A DNA stretch of 64,000 nucleotides, from positions 1-64,000 of the IMG/VR virus record IMGVR_UViG_3300006734_000007. One strand, written 5' to 3'. This document shows, one piece after another, positions 8,103 through 17,044 of the stretch. The translations under genes and the position numbers were made by a program. A model generated the notes under the pieces. The model did not search any database. It had not been told where the DNA came from and worked only from the letters and a program-made list of their open reading frames with translations. The number at the start of each line of letters is the position of its first letter. Within the stretch, counting starts at the first letter, position 1. Source of the stretch: a virus.

Positions 8103-9426
8103 AAAACAATCATTAGCAAGAACTACTAAAGAGTTAATGCTAAAAGAACCATTTTATGGTTTCTTTTTAATTAGTATGAACAAACAGTGGTCAGACAAAA
8201 TTAGTACAGCAGGAGTTAGTAAACAAGGTATTAATACTCAACTTACTATAAATCCTACATTCTGGGAAAATTTATCAGCAGAATACAAATTAGGTATTTT
8301 AAAACATGAATTATTACATATTGCATTTCAACATTTAGTTTTAAGAGATAAATACACAGATAAAAAGCTATTTAATATTGCTGCAGATCTAGAAATCAAT
8401 CAATATATTGATCGTCAATATTTACCTGGTGGTAACTATCCTAATAAAGAAATGTATCAAGCTGATGTAAAAATTTATATGGATAATGTAAAATCTAAAT
8501 TTGATTCTGGACAAATTGATGAAGATCAAGCAAGACAAGAATATGCAAAAGTTCCATCAAGAGCTTTATTCTTAGAAGACTTTCATGAACTGAATTTAGA
8601 TAAAAAAGCTGGTACAAATTACTATTACAAAAAACTAAAAGAATCTATGGATTGTAATGGTAATAGCACTTGTGAAGCTTTAAATCAAGCAATGAATGCT
8701 CAAGGTAATAGTAATGCTCAAGGTAACGAAACTGGAGAACCTCATTGGTCACATGAAAACTGGAAAGATTTTGATGATTTGAGTGAAGCTGAAAAGAAAA
8801 TGGTTCAAAAGCAAATTGAATATCAATTAAAAGAAGCTGTTGCTCAAACTAAAAGCCGTGGAACAATTCCAGGAGCATTGAAAAATCTAATTGATGCATT
8901 ATTTGAAGAAGAGCCACCTAAATTTGATTGGAAATCTTATTTAAGAAGATTTACAGGTGGATCTATTAAAATCTTTACAAAGAAAACTAGACGTAAATTA
9001 AGTCGCCGTTATCCGGGAAATCCAGGTTTGAGAATAAAACCTAAAAATCATGTATTAGTTGCAATAGATACATCAGGATCTGTTAGTAATGATGAACTTA
9101 CAGAATTTTTTCATGAAATACATCACATGTATAAAACAGGATCTGATATAACTGTGATTCAATGTGATACACAGATTAGTTCTATTGTAGAATACAAAAA
9201 ACCAGATGATGGTAAAATTCAAATTACAGGACGTGGTGGTACTAGCTTTCAACCTGTAATTGATTATTATAATGAACATCATAGAAAATTTTCAAGTCTT
9301 GTATATTTTACAGATGGTGAAGCTCCCTCTCCATCTAAACCGCGTGGTAAAACCCTATGGGTATTAAGCACAACATCACATGAATGTGATCATTTACCAG
9401 GAGCAACAATAAAATTAGAATTATAA
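8095..9426 (+). CDS. Metallopeptidase-like protein with C-terminal VWA domain (DUF2201-type)
   Basis: A 443-aa two-domain protein. The N-terminal domain has the zincin helix KHELLHIAFQH (residues 70-80; H71, E72, H75), followed by AADLEINQYI, as in the DUF2201 family of predicted metallopeptidases. A low-complexity linker rich in Q, N and G (~187-213) follows. The C-terminal von Willebrand A domain has MIDAS residues DTSGSVS (325-331), GGTSF (381-385) and FTDGE (405-409). It sits directly before a MoxR-type ATPase. MoxR/VWA pairs act in bacteria as metal- or complex-assembly chaperones, so here the pair may remodel a phage or host complex. The substrate is unknown. Confidence 0.85.
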   Translation: MDRKQSLARTTKELMLKEPFYGFFLISMNKQWSDKISTAGVSKQGINTQLTINPTFWENLSAEYKLGILKHELLHIAFQHLVLRDKYTDKKLFNIAADLEINQYIDRQYLPGGNYPNKEMYQADVKIYMDNVKSKFDSGQIDEDQARQEYAKVPSRALFLEDFHELNLDKKAGTNYYYKKLKESMDCNGNSTCEALNQAMNAQGNSNAQGNETGEPHWSHENWKDFDDLSEAEKKMVQKQIEYQLKEAVAQTKSRGTIPGALKNLIDALFEEEPPKFDWKSYLRRFTGGSIKIFTKKTRRKLSRRYPGNPGLRIKPKNHVLVAIDTSGSVSNDELTEFFHEIHHMYKTGSDITVIQCDTQISSIVEYKKPDDGKIQITGRGGTSFQPVIDYYNEHHRKFSSLVYFTDGEAPSPSKPRGKTLWVLSTTSHECDHLPGATIKLEL

Positions 9427-9452
9427 TTAACCTAAATTAAATTAATTTAAAA

Positions 9453-10640
9453 ATGAGTAATCAAGTATCTCTAAACATTAAAGAAGTAAAAGGATTTCTA
9501 AACCACATTATTGTAAATAATAGACATTTACAAAATGCTGGTAAAAATTTAGTTTCAACTGAAGTAGTTGGTGAATCTGGTATTGGTAAGACATCAACTG
9601 TTTTACAACTTGCTGATGAATTAGGTCTAAACTTTGTAAAATTAAATTTAGCACAAATCGAAGAATTGGGTGATCTTATTGGATTTCCTATTCGTCAGTT
9701 TCAAATGGCTAAACAAAATGAAGAAGGAAAGTGGATTACTTCATGGGCAGATGAACATCTTTTAGATTCTTATAAAGAAAAAGGATACAAAGCTACAGGT
9801 AAATCACAAATGTCCTATTGTCCACCAGAATGGATTGCAGGAAAAACCGGCGGTGGTATTTTATTATTAGATGACTGGAACCGTGCAGACATTAGATTTA
9901 TTCAAGCAGTTATGGAATTAGTAGACAGACAAGAATATATTTCTTGGAAACTACCACAAGATTGGCATATTATCTTAACATCAAATCCTGATAATGGAGA
10001 TTATATGGTTCAATCTATTGACTCAGCTCAAAGAACTAGATTTATTACAGTAAATCTAAAATTTGATGTAGATGTTTGGGCTAAATGGGCTGAAACAGAA
10101 GGTATTGACGGTAGATGTATTAATTTCTTATTAATGCACCCTGAACTAGTAACACAAGAAACTAATGCTCGTAGTATTACTACATTCTTTAATGCAATTA
10201 GCTCTTTTGAAAACTTTAGTGAAAAGCTACCTATGATCCAAATGATCGGTGAAGGTTCTGTAGGACCTGAATTTGCATCAATGTTTACACAATTTATTCA
10301 TAATAAACTGGATCAACTTATTAGTCCTAAAGACATGTTGTTAAAATCTGATACAGATCAAATGTTGCAACAAGTTAAAGGAACAATTGGAATTGGTGAT
10401 AATTATCGTGCAGATATTGCAAGTGTATTATCTACACGTTTAGCAAACTTTGCAGTAGTATATTCTCAAAAGAATACTATTGATCAAAAGATTATTGATC
10501 GTTTGATTAAATATACAACAGAAGATCTGTTTGCAAATGATCTTAAGTATATGATTGCCAGAGATATTGTAAATGGTAACAAACAAAAATTCCAAAAAAT
10601 GATGATGAATCCAGAAGTTGTTAAAATGGTAACTCAATAA
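9453..10640 (+). CDS. MoxR-type AAA+ ATPase
   Basis: A 395-aa AAA+ ATPase. Walker A is GESGIGKTS (residues 40-48). A long insertion with YCPPEWIAGKTGGG precedes Walker B LLLDDWNRA (137-145). Sensor 1 is IILTSNPDN (~166-174), and an arginine-finger segment QRTRFITVNL follows. The order Walker A, insertion, 'DDxNRA', 'TSNP', 'xRTRF' is that of MoxR/RavA/NorQ-type chaperones. It directly follows the VWA protein, the classic partner, so the two probably form one machine. The gap between them is 26 bases with no terminator. Confidence 0.88.
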   Translation: MSNQVSLNIKEVKGFLNHIIVNNRHLQNAGKNLVSTEVVGESGIGKTSTVLQLADELGLNFVKLNLAQIEELGDLIGFPIRQFQMAKQNEEGKWITSWADEHLLDSYKEKGYKATGKSQMSYCPPEWIAGKTGGGILLLDDWNRADIRFIQAVMELVDRQEYISWKLPQDWHIILTSNPDNGDYMVQSIDSAQRTRFITVNLKFDVDVWAKWAETEGIDGRCINFLLMHPELVTQETNARSITTFFNAISSFENFSEKLPMIQMIGEGSVGPEFASMFTQFIHNKLDQLISPKDMLLKSDTDQMLQQVKGTIGIGDNYRADIASVLSTRLANFAVVYSQKNTIDQKIIDRLIKYTTEDLFANDLKYMIARDIVNGNKQKFQKMMMNPEVVKMVTQ

Positions 10641-10643
10641 TTC

Positions 10644-11831
10644 ATGGAAAAATTATTTGAATTTAATGAATCAAATATTACAAAGCTCTCTTTTGATAGA
10701 GAGCTTTGTTCTTATTTGTACTATAGTGAAACTACTGGTACAAATCTTGGAAAAATATTTTTAGTATCTAAAGATGTATTTCTTAAAGTATCTAAAATCT
10801 TAAAAGGTACTGAAGACTATGATATAAAACCTAAAGACCGGGTTTATATTATGCCTGGTAACAGTATGCCTCTAAATAGATTGAAAACTTATATTAAATC
10901 TAAAAAAGCATATGTTACAACAGAAATAGAAAAAGCAACTGTATTTTTAAGTGGCGGTAAAATAATAAATGATATAAATGATCAGAATTATCAAAATTCA
11001 CTTAACTGCTTATTATTAAAATTGCATGAAATAGGCGGAATGTTATATAAAAATCGTCCTGATGATTTTGAAAATTTTTATGAAAATTCATTAAGTGGAA
11101 TGCTTATAAATAGAGATTTGCAGACTATAAAAGAAGATTATAATGAAAAAGATATTTCTATTTATTTATCTAAAAGGTCAATAATAGAAAAATTTGGTTG
11201 GAATGCATATATTAATGATTCTGAATCAGATTATGCTATGTATCCAATTGCATTAGATATTCTATACTATGCTTTAAGTAGAAAAATTCCTATTATTTCT
11301 CAAGAATATCTTGATGACAATGCTCACTCAAAATTAGATCTTTCTATTGAAGAAAACTATCAAAATATTAATATGATGTTAGATTCAAATGATCGAGATA
11401 ATAGAGAAATGGGAAGAGAATTATTATATCATTCTAATTTTCAAGATGCACATCTTAATTTATATAGATTAGCACAAGATCATTATGATGTAATTCAAAG
11501 TAGTCGATCTAAAAACTGTAAATATTTTTTAGATGCTAGTAATCTATATGACTTAGCTTGTAGAGATGTTTGTACTTTTATAAGCGATTTATATCATGCA
11601 GAAAAATTGAATAAAGAAACACTAAATAAACTTTTAAATAATCTTTTTGAATATGCAAATCAATACGGAAGAGAAGATAGTGAAGTTGAATTAGTTTTTG
11701 AACCAATTGATGATTATGAAAATGGTATATCAGGTCTTAAATTAAAAGAAGAATATTTAAATATATTAAAAGAAAATAATAATGAAAAAGAGAATAGTAA
11801 TCAAAGAGTTGATTCAAAATGTAAAATATGA
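10644..11831 (+). CDS. Unknown protein, paralog of the next gene (A)
   Basis: A 395-aa protein of no family I can name. Three parts resemble the next gene's product. Near residues 70-100 is KDRVYIMPGNSMPLNRLKTY, against KSKIYIYPSTQISRTKIRDW in the paralog. At ~234 is INMMLDSNDRDNREMGRELL. The C-terminal region is helical (LNKETLNKLLNNLFEYAN…GLKLKEEYLN). The first part reads as a small alpha/beta unit. It follows MoxR by 3 bases, so it may be a partner or substrate of the MoxR/VWA machine (inference). It overlaps the next gene by 50 bases and ends in TGA. A strong hairpin lies in its first codons. Confidence 0.6.
   Translation: MEKLFEFNESNITKLSFDRELCSYLYYSETTGTNLGKIFLVSKDVFLKVSKILKGTEDYDIKPKDRVYIMPGNSMPLNRLKTYIKSKKAYVTTEIEKATVFLSGGKIINDINDQNYQNSLNCLLLKLHEIGGMLYKNRPDDFENFYENSLSGMLINRDLQTIKEDYNEKDISIYLSKRSIIEKFGWNAYINDSESDYAMYPIALDILYYALSRKIPIISQEYLDDNAHSKLDLSIEENYQNINMMLDSNDRDNREMGRELLYHSNFQDAHLNLYRLAQDHYDVIQSSRSKNCKYFLDASNLYDLACRDVCTFISDLYHAEKLNKETLNKLLNNLFEYANQYGREDSEVELVFEPIDDYENGISGLKLKEEYLNILKENNNEKENSNQRVDSKCKI
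10680..10709 (+). terminator. Perfect 11-bp hairpin inside the start of the next gene
   Basis: ACAAAGCTCTC (10680-10690) and GAGAGCTTTGT (10699-10709) pair perfectly around an 8-base loop, and TCTTATTTG follows. It lies 39 bases after the MoxR stop but within codons 13-22 of the 395-aa gene that starts at 10644. It may act as an attenuator or partial terminator that separates MoxR expression from the genes downstream. The U tract is interrupted, so full termination is uncertain. Confidence 0.5.
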
Positions 11832-12906
11832 AGAATGTTATACTGGTGATGATCTTTATAATAATCAATTTGATAATTTAATAGATTTTTCAAAAATTAA
11901 AGACAAAGATTTTAACTATACTTCTGGTACAAAAAAATCTAAAATTTATATTTATCCAAGTACACAAATTTCAAGAACTAAAATTAGAGACTGGTGTAGT
12001 AAAAATAATGCAGCAATTACTAGAAAAGTTAATGATGCAGATTATAGATTTATTGATTCTAAAGGAATTAATAGTTTATATAGTACAAGACATATGTATA
12101 TAGTTGAAAAAAATGATTTAATTGATTTTATTGATCAAGAGCGTCAAATATTTAAAAACATTCCTGATATTTTACAATTAAAAGATTTTATATCTAAACA
12201 TCCTGAAAATGAAATTTTACTAGATATTTGGAAAGAATATTTGGATAGAAATCTATTATTTAGTAGTAATAATAGTCATATACTTAGTAAAGGTTATAAA
12301 GGTCCTCAAAAGTTATTAGCAAAGAAAGGAAACGGAGCTCAATATATAAGTATTATTTCATCAAAACATCCAGAATTAGTACAAGTAGATGATAATGAAT
12401 TAGATATCTCTAATCTATATAATGTAGAAAAGCTTATATCCCTTCAAAGTTCTGATGCACCTACTTTAACTAAAGAATCCAAAGAGCAAATTGAAGCAAT
12501 GTTTAATTCTAGTAATACAGAAGATCGAGAACTTGCTTTAGAAATGCTTTGTAACTTTAATTACAATGAAAATCTTTACTACTTTTTAGAATTACTTCAA
12601 AAGTATGCAGGAATAATTCGCTATTTAAAAGGTAAATCTCATGTCAATTATAAAACACTTTTAAAATATCTTAATATATCTGATCCAGGTTATTTATCAA
12701 GACATAAAAATCTTGAAATATTAATGGATAAAGAAGCATTAAAAACTGAACATATTAAAGATTTAGCAGATAATGTTTTTAGAGAAATTAATAATGGACT
12801 TAGTATGAATTGGGTTGATGGTGGTAGAACATTTAATATTAAAGGATTAGAAATTAAACCTGAAAGTAAGTTAGCAAAATACATAAGTGATGGAAAACAC
12901 AAATGA
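11782..12906 (+). CDS. Unknown protein, paralog of the previous gene (B)
   Basis: A 374-aa protein that appears to be a diverged duplicate of the upstream 395-aa protein. It has KSKIYIYPSTQISRTKIRDW near residues 51-70, a shared helical segment IEAMFNSSNTEDRELALEML at ~236, and a matching C-terminal helix plus GLEIKPESKLAKYI. The helical segment falls at nearly the same residue number in both paralogs, which supports duplication rather than chance. The ATG lies inside the previous gene. The end overlaps the PD-(D/E)XK nuclease gene by 17 bases. No catalytic residues are evident. Confidence 0.6.
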   Translation: MKKRIVIKELIQNVKYEECYTGDDLYNNQFDNLIDFSKIKDKDFNYTSGTKKSKIYIYPSTQISRTKIRDWCSKNNAAITRKVNDADYRFIDSKGINSLYSTRHMYIVEKNDLIDFIDQERQIFKNIPDILQLKDFISKHPENEILLDIWKEYLDRNLLFSSNNSHILSKGYKGPQKLLAKKGNGAQYISIISSKHPELVQVDDNELDISNLYNVEKLISLQSSDAPTLTKESKEQIEAMFNSSNTEDRELALEMLCNFNYNENLYYFLELLQKYAGIIRYLKGKSHVNYKTLLKYLNISDPGYLSRHKNLEILMDKEALKTEHIKDLADNVFREINNGLSMNWVDGGRTFNIKGLEIKPESKLAKYISDGKHK

Positions 12907-13897
12907 TGAATTATTAGATGAATTTTATAATCAAGATTTCTTTTTTAGTTACTCTTCATTAAACAAACTTTTATATGCGCCAATTACATTTTATAATTGG
13001 TATATATTACAAGAACGCGAAGACAAGTTAGAAAGTTATCTTATGGAAGGTAAAATAATTCATTGTTTATTATTAGATAAAAAATCTTTTGATAAACAAT
13101 TTATTATAATGCCTGGATCTGTTCCAACAGCCACTAGTTTTAAAGTAGTAAACGCTATTTATAAACTTTGGAAAAATACTGTAGAAAAAGATCTAAATAA
13201 AACACTTAAAAATTACAGTAGTGAAATTTTACAATGGTTGGTAGATGATAATACTTATCAAAAGCTATCAGATGATACCAAAAGATTAGATAAAATTCTT
13301 ACAACTGAAAATGAAACATATTTTCAATTTCTTTTATCATCAGAAAATAAAGATGTAATTGATCAACAAACCCTTGATAGATGCAATGAAGTAGTAGAAC
13401 TTCTAAAACAAAACACAAAAATTAAAGAGTTGATCAAATACAACAGAAAATCTGATGAATTTACTGAGATTTACAATGAAAAAATGCTCAAAGTAAAAAT
13501 TCAAGACTGGAAATTTGGAATTAAAGGAATTATTGATAATTTTGTTATTGACCACCTCTCAGAAACTATTTACATTAATGATCTTAAGACCACCTCAAAA
13601 ACACTTCATGACTTTGAAGATAGTGTAGATTATTATAAGTATTGGTTACAAGTCGGAATTTATAAAAAATTAGTAAAAGCTTTTGCAAAAAGTAAAAGTT
13701 ATGAAAATTACAAAATTAAATTTCATTTTATTGTAATCGATAAGTATAACCAAATCTATGCTTTTCCAGTAAGTGATAATACATTATCTGACTGGAGCAT
13801 TAAAACAGGTGAAGTATTAGAAGAAGCTAAGTATCATTATGAGAATAAACAATATGACTTACCTAAAACATTTGCTTTAGATCAGATAGAACTTTAA
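12890..13897 (+). CDS. PD-(D/E)XK nuclease, RecB/Cas4-like
   Basis: A 335-aa nuclease from the ATG at 12890 (a GTG one codon earlier is a less likely start). The N-terminus has FSYSSLNKLLYAPITFYNWY and GKIIHCLLLDKKSF, whose G-x-x-x-H helix is typical of RecB-like nucleases. The catalytic core shows GIIDNFVID with D216, then YINDLKTT with D231 and K233. The helix YKYWLQVGIYKKL carries the Q-x-x-x-Y motif. Such enzymes trim or cut DNA in phage recombination and replication. It follows the unknown paralog pair with overlapping translation. Confidence 0.87.
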   Translation: MENTNDELLDEFYNQDFFFSYSSLNKLLYAPITFYNWYILQEREDKLESYLMEGKIIHCLLLDKKSFDKQFIIMPGSVPTATSFKVVNAIYKLWKNTVEKDLNKTLKNYSSEILQWLVDDNTYQKLSDDTKRLDKILTTENETYFQFLLSSENKDVIDQQTLDRCNEVVELLKQNTKIKELIKYNRKSDEFTEIYNEKMLKVKIQDWKFGIKGIIDNFVIDHLSETIYINDLKTTSKTLHDFEDSVDYYKYWLQVGIYKKLVKAFAKSKSYENYKIKFHFIVIDKYNQIYAFPVSDNTLSDWSIKTGEVLEEAKYHYENKQYDLPKTFALDQIEL

Positions 13898-13903
13898 TTC
13901 TAT

Positions 13904-14491
13904 ATGGCCATAAAAAAACAAGTGAAAGATTTGTATGATGGATACTTTCAAAAGTCCAGAGTCTTTTTGTATTCTAGTTTAGGAATTAAAAAGACTAGTA
14001 TTGCTCCCCTTCAAACTTATGTATCTTGGGAAGATAAAATACAATTAAATGATCAAAAGTTAATTACATGTTTTCATTTACGTGATGATTCAGAATTTGT
14101 AAATTTTGAAGAAAATGTAATTTTTAAAAATCAATATTTTGATTCAATGGAAATTATTGAAAATAATAAAATACTTTATATTTTTGATTTATCTACTGAA
14201 TCAAAAAATTGGGATCATTTTATAAATGGTAGATACTCACAATTAGATAATTTTCATAAGAATGCAATACGTAAGTTTTATGGATCTGATAGCATTAATT
14301 ATGCTTATATAGATACTTACTTACATCCTGAGAACTATTATGATTTATATGCTAAATTTTTATGTCCAGATCAACAAGATATTCCTAATATGATTAAAAT
14401 TCTTAAAAGTGTAACTGAATTATGCGATAAACCTAATTTAGGATTAGAACATTTAAAAAGTATAAATGTTTTGGATCTTAAAAAGGTTTAA
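13904..14491 (+). CDS. Conserved-type crAss-like phage protein, function unknown
   Basis: A 195-aa protein starting VKDLYDGYFQKSRVFLYSSL, with aromatic and charged segments (QTYVSWEDKIQLNDQKL, TCFHLRDDSEF, IFDLSTESKNWDHFINGRYS) and a C-terminal helical part. I recall proteins with this N-terminus in crAss-like phage replication blocks, without a known function. It has no recognised motif, membrane segment or signal. It lies 6 bases after the nuclease gene and 26 bases before the next ORF. Confidence 0.6.
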   Translation: MAIKKQVKDLYDGYFQKSRVFLYSSLGIKKTSIAPLQTYVSWEDKIQLNDQKLITCFHLRDDSEFVNFEENVIFKNQYFDSMEIIENNKILYIFDLSTESKNWDHFINGRYSQLDNFHKNAIRKFYGSDSINYAYIDTYLHPENYYDLYAKFLCPDQQDIPNMIKILKSVTELCDKPNLGLEHLKSINVLDLKKV

Positions 14492-14517
14492 CTATTTTTG
14501 TTGAAAACAATATTATT

Positions 14518-14955
14518 ATGCCAACAAAAAAATTAATTGAACCAAGTATGATTTTAATATCATCAAATTGGGGTCCTACAGAAAGTTTTAAAATGATTCC
14601 GGCATCTAAAGAATGTCCTTATGTAGAATGTATTTATAATCCAACAGGTAAAGTATTAGCTGTAATTGGTACTATTAGTAAAGAAGCTTTTCACACAGTA
14701 CCAAGACTAAATGAAGATGGAGATCCGCAAAAACGCAAATTTCCAACTGAACAACAACCTCATAAAACTCAAAGAATTATGCAGGAAACATTTAGTGAAT
14801 ATTACATTTTTGGAAAAGATGAAGTAGAAGCATTTATTAAAATGTTTGCTATTAATGCAGAAAGTTTTGATTATTCAAAATATACTGACATGAAAACTAT
14901 GGATTCACCAAACGCAAGTGGAATTGAAACACCACCACTTATTATTGAACCATAA
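14518..14955 (+). CDS. Hypothetical protein before the DNA polymerase
   Basis: A 145-aa protein with ILISSNWGPTESFKMIPASK, CPYVECIYNPTGKVLAVIG and a basic QKRKFPTEQQPHKTQRIMQET region. It ends proline-rich (ETPPLIIEP). An intrinsic terminator lies 19 bases after the stop, so it closes its transcription unit. The strand-rich start could be an OB-like or beta-sandwich fold, but nothing diagnostic is visible. Function unknown. Confidence 0.6.
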   Translation: MPTKKLIEPSMILISSNWGPTESFKMIPASKECPYVECIYNPTGKVLAVIGTISKEAFHTVPRLNEDGDPQKRKFPTEQQPHKTQRIMQETFSEYYIFGKDEVEAFIKMFAINAESFDYSKYTDMKTMDSPNASGIETPPLIIEP

Positions 14956-14974
14956 TTTAACTAACCAGATATCT

Positions 14975-15008
14975 AAAGGAGAGTGATTTATATTGCTCTC
15001 CTTTTTTT
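14975..15008 (+). terminator. Intrinsic terminator before the DNA polymerase gene
   Basis: AAAGGAGAG (14975-14983) and CTCTCCTTT (14996-15004) form a perfect 9-bp stem around a 12-base loop, and the run of seven T ends at 15008. The DNA polymerase gene starts 17 bases later, so a promoter for it must lie in or near this short gap or overlap the terminator. Confidence 0.85.
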
Positions 15009-15024
15009 GGCTAAAAATTAATGT

Positions 15025-17043
15025 ATGAAACAACATTGGGTAATGGACTATGAAACAATGAAAGATTGTTTTGTAGCTGTATTTGAAAATTATAACACTG
15101 CAGAACAACATATTTTTGTTGTATCAAAAATCGCAAATAACTATCTTGGTTTTAATGATTTTATTGAATTCCTAAATAAGAATATTGAAAACCAAGAAAG
15201 ACACATTTCTTACAATGGTTTAGGATTTGATGCCCAAGTTACAGAATCTATTCTTGAAAATGCTTTTAACTGGTCCGGATATTCAAATGAAAAAATTGCC
15301 GCAAAGATATATGAAATAGCTCAAACTGTTATATCACTATCTAATGCTGGAGAATTTTTACCATTTTATGAAGGTAAAATGCGCATTCCACAACTTGATG
15401 TATTTAAATTAAATCACTGGGATAATGCTGCAAAAAGATCAAGCTTAAAATGGATTCAATTTATGATTGATTGGCATAATCTTGAAGATATGCCTATGGA
15501 ACACTATGAAGAAGTTAATACAATAGAAGAATTAGATATGATTGTAAACTATTGTATTAATGATGTTAAATCAACTAAACAAATATTACGTTTATGTAAA
15601 GATCAAATTGCTCTAAGAAAACAATTAACAGATACATATAATCTTAATTTGATGAGTGCATCTGAACCTAAAATTTCAAAAGAACTATTCTTATATTATC
15701 TTACTCAAGATGGTAAACATAGAAAGAATGACATTAAGTATTCTAAAACAAAGCGTAATGAAATTATAGTTAAAGATCTTATTCTACCTTATATAGAATT
15801 TGAACATCCTGAATTTGTAAAACTGCATAATAAGTTTAAAGATTTAATTATTGATCCTGAATATACAAAAGGAGCTTTTAAAGAATCTATAAATTATAAT
15901 GGAGTTATTACAGATTTTGGTTTAGGTGGTTTACACGGTGCTAGACAAAGTGGAGTTTATGAATCTGATGAAGAAATGATTATTGTTTCTTCTGATGTAG
16001 TAAGTTTCTATCCTAATATGGCAATTAGAAATGAATGGGCGCCAGCTCATTTACCTAAAACAAAATTTTGTAATCAGTATGAATGGTTTTTTAATGAAAG
16101 AAAAAAGATTCCTAAATCAAATCCTATTAATTATGTATTTAAGATTATACTAAATAGTACATACGGTTTATCTAATGATAAGTATTCATATTTCTATGAT
16201 CCACAGATGACAATGCAAATTACAGTGAATGGCCAATTAAGTCTAATGTTATTGTATGAAATGATTGTACAAAATATTCCAGGGTCAATTCCACTAATGC
16301 AGAATACTGATGGTTTAGAAACTATGATTCCTCGTAAGTATAAAGATCAATATTTTAAAATATGTAAGCAATGGGAAGAAAAAACAAAATTAAAATTAGA
16401 ACATGATTATTATCAAAAATTAATTATTGCAGATGTAAATACATATATAGCAGTACATGATTATAAAGAAATCGATGATAAAGATTATTGGAAAATTAAA
16501 AATGAAAATCCACATTACTTATATAAACAAGAAAATGGAAAATCATATTATGCACCAACTAAATGCAAAGGTCGGTTTGCTTGGGAATCATTTACTAAAT
16601 ATGATGTATCAACATTACATAAGAATAAAAGTTCATTAATAGTTTCTAAAGCTATTTATAACTTTTTTGTACATAATATTAGTCCTGAAAAAACTTTAGC
16701 AGAAAATAGAAATATATATGACTATTGTAATGCTGTACGTATAAAAGGAACATGGAAATTTACTAAAGTTTTTGTTGAAAATAGTGAATACAAAGAAGAA
16801 GATCTTTCTAAAACAGTAAGATATTATATAAGTAAGAAGGGTTGTAAAATCCTTAAAAAGCATAAATCAGATGGTCGAATTACACAAGTAGAAGCCGGCA
16901 AATGGTTATGTACTTTATTTAATAAATATGAAAAGAAAGATTGGAAAGACTATAATATCGATGAAACTTATTATTTAAAAGCTATCTACAAAGAGATAGA
17001 TAATATAGCTCAAAGTAGATTTAAACAACTTTATTTATTTTAA
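15025..17043 (+). CDS. Family B DNA polymerase with 3'-5' exonuclease
   Basis: A 672-aa replicative polymerase. The exonuclease domain starts at once: Exo I MDYETM (D8, E10), Exo II ISYNGLGFDAQ (~55-65) and Exo III YCINDVKSTK (~178-187). In the polymerase domain, motif A is DVVSFYP (324-330), motif B is KIILNSTYG (373-381), and motif C is MQNTDGLE with N427, T428 and D429, in place of the common DTD. Both motif A D324 and motif C D429 are kept. It is shorter than most family B enzymes, with a small gap between motifs A and B. It follows a terminator and precedes a DUF932-type gene by one base. Confidence 0.93.
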   Translation: MKQHWVMDYETMKDCFVAVFENYNTAEQHIFVVSKIANNYLGFNDFIEFLNKNIENQERHISYNGLGFDAQVTESILENAFNWSGYSNEKIAAKIYEIAQTVISLSNAGEFLPFYEGKMRIPQLDVFKLNHWDNAAKRSSLKWIQFMIDWHNLEDMPMEHYEEVNTIEELDMIVNYCINDVKSTKQILRLCKDQIALRKQLTDTYNLNLMSASEPKISKELFLYYLTQDGKHRKNDIKYSKTKRNEIIVKDLILPYIEFEHPEFVKLHNKFKDLIIDPEYTKGAFKESINYNGVITDFGLGGLHGARQSGVYESDEEMIIVSSDVVSFYPNMAIRNEWAPAHLPKTKFCNQYEWFFNERKKIPKSNPINYVFKIILNSTYGLSNDKYSYFYDPQMTMQITVNGQLSLMLLYEMIVQNIPGSIPLMQNTDGLETMIPRKYKDQYFKICKQWEEKTKLKLEHDYYQKLIIADVNTYIAVHDYKEIDDKDYWKIKNENPHYLYKQENGKSYYAPTKCKGRFAWESFTKYDVSTLHKNKSSLIVSKAIYNFFVHNISPEKTLAENRNIYDYCNAVRIKGTWKFTKVFVENSEYKEEDLSKTVRYYISKKGCKILKKHKSDGRITQVEAGKWLCTLFNKYEKKDWKDYNIDETYYLKAIYKEIDNIAQSRFKQLYLF

Positions 17044-17044
17044 T

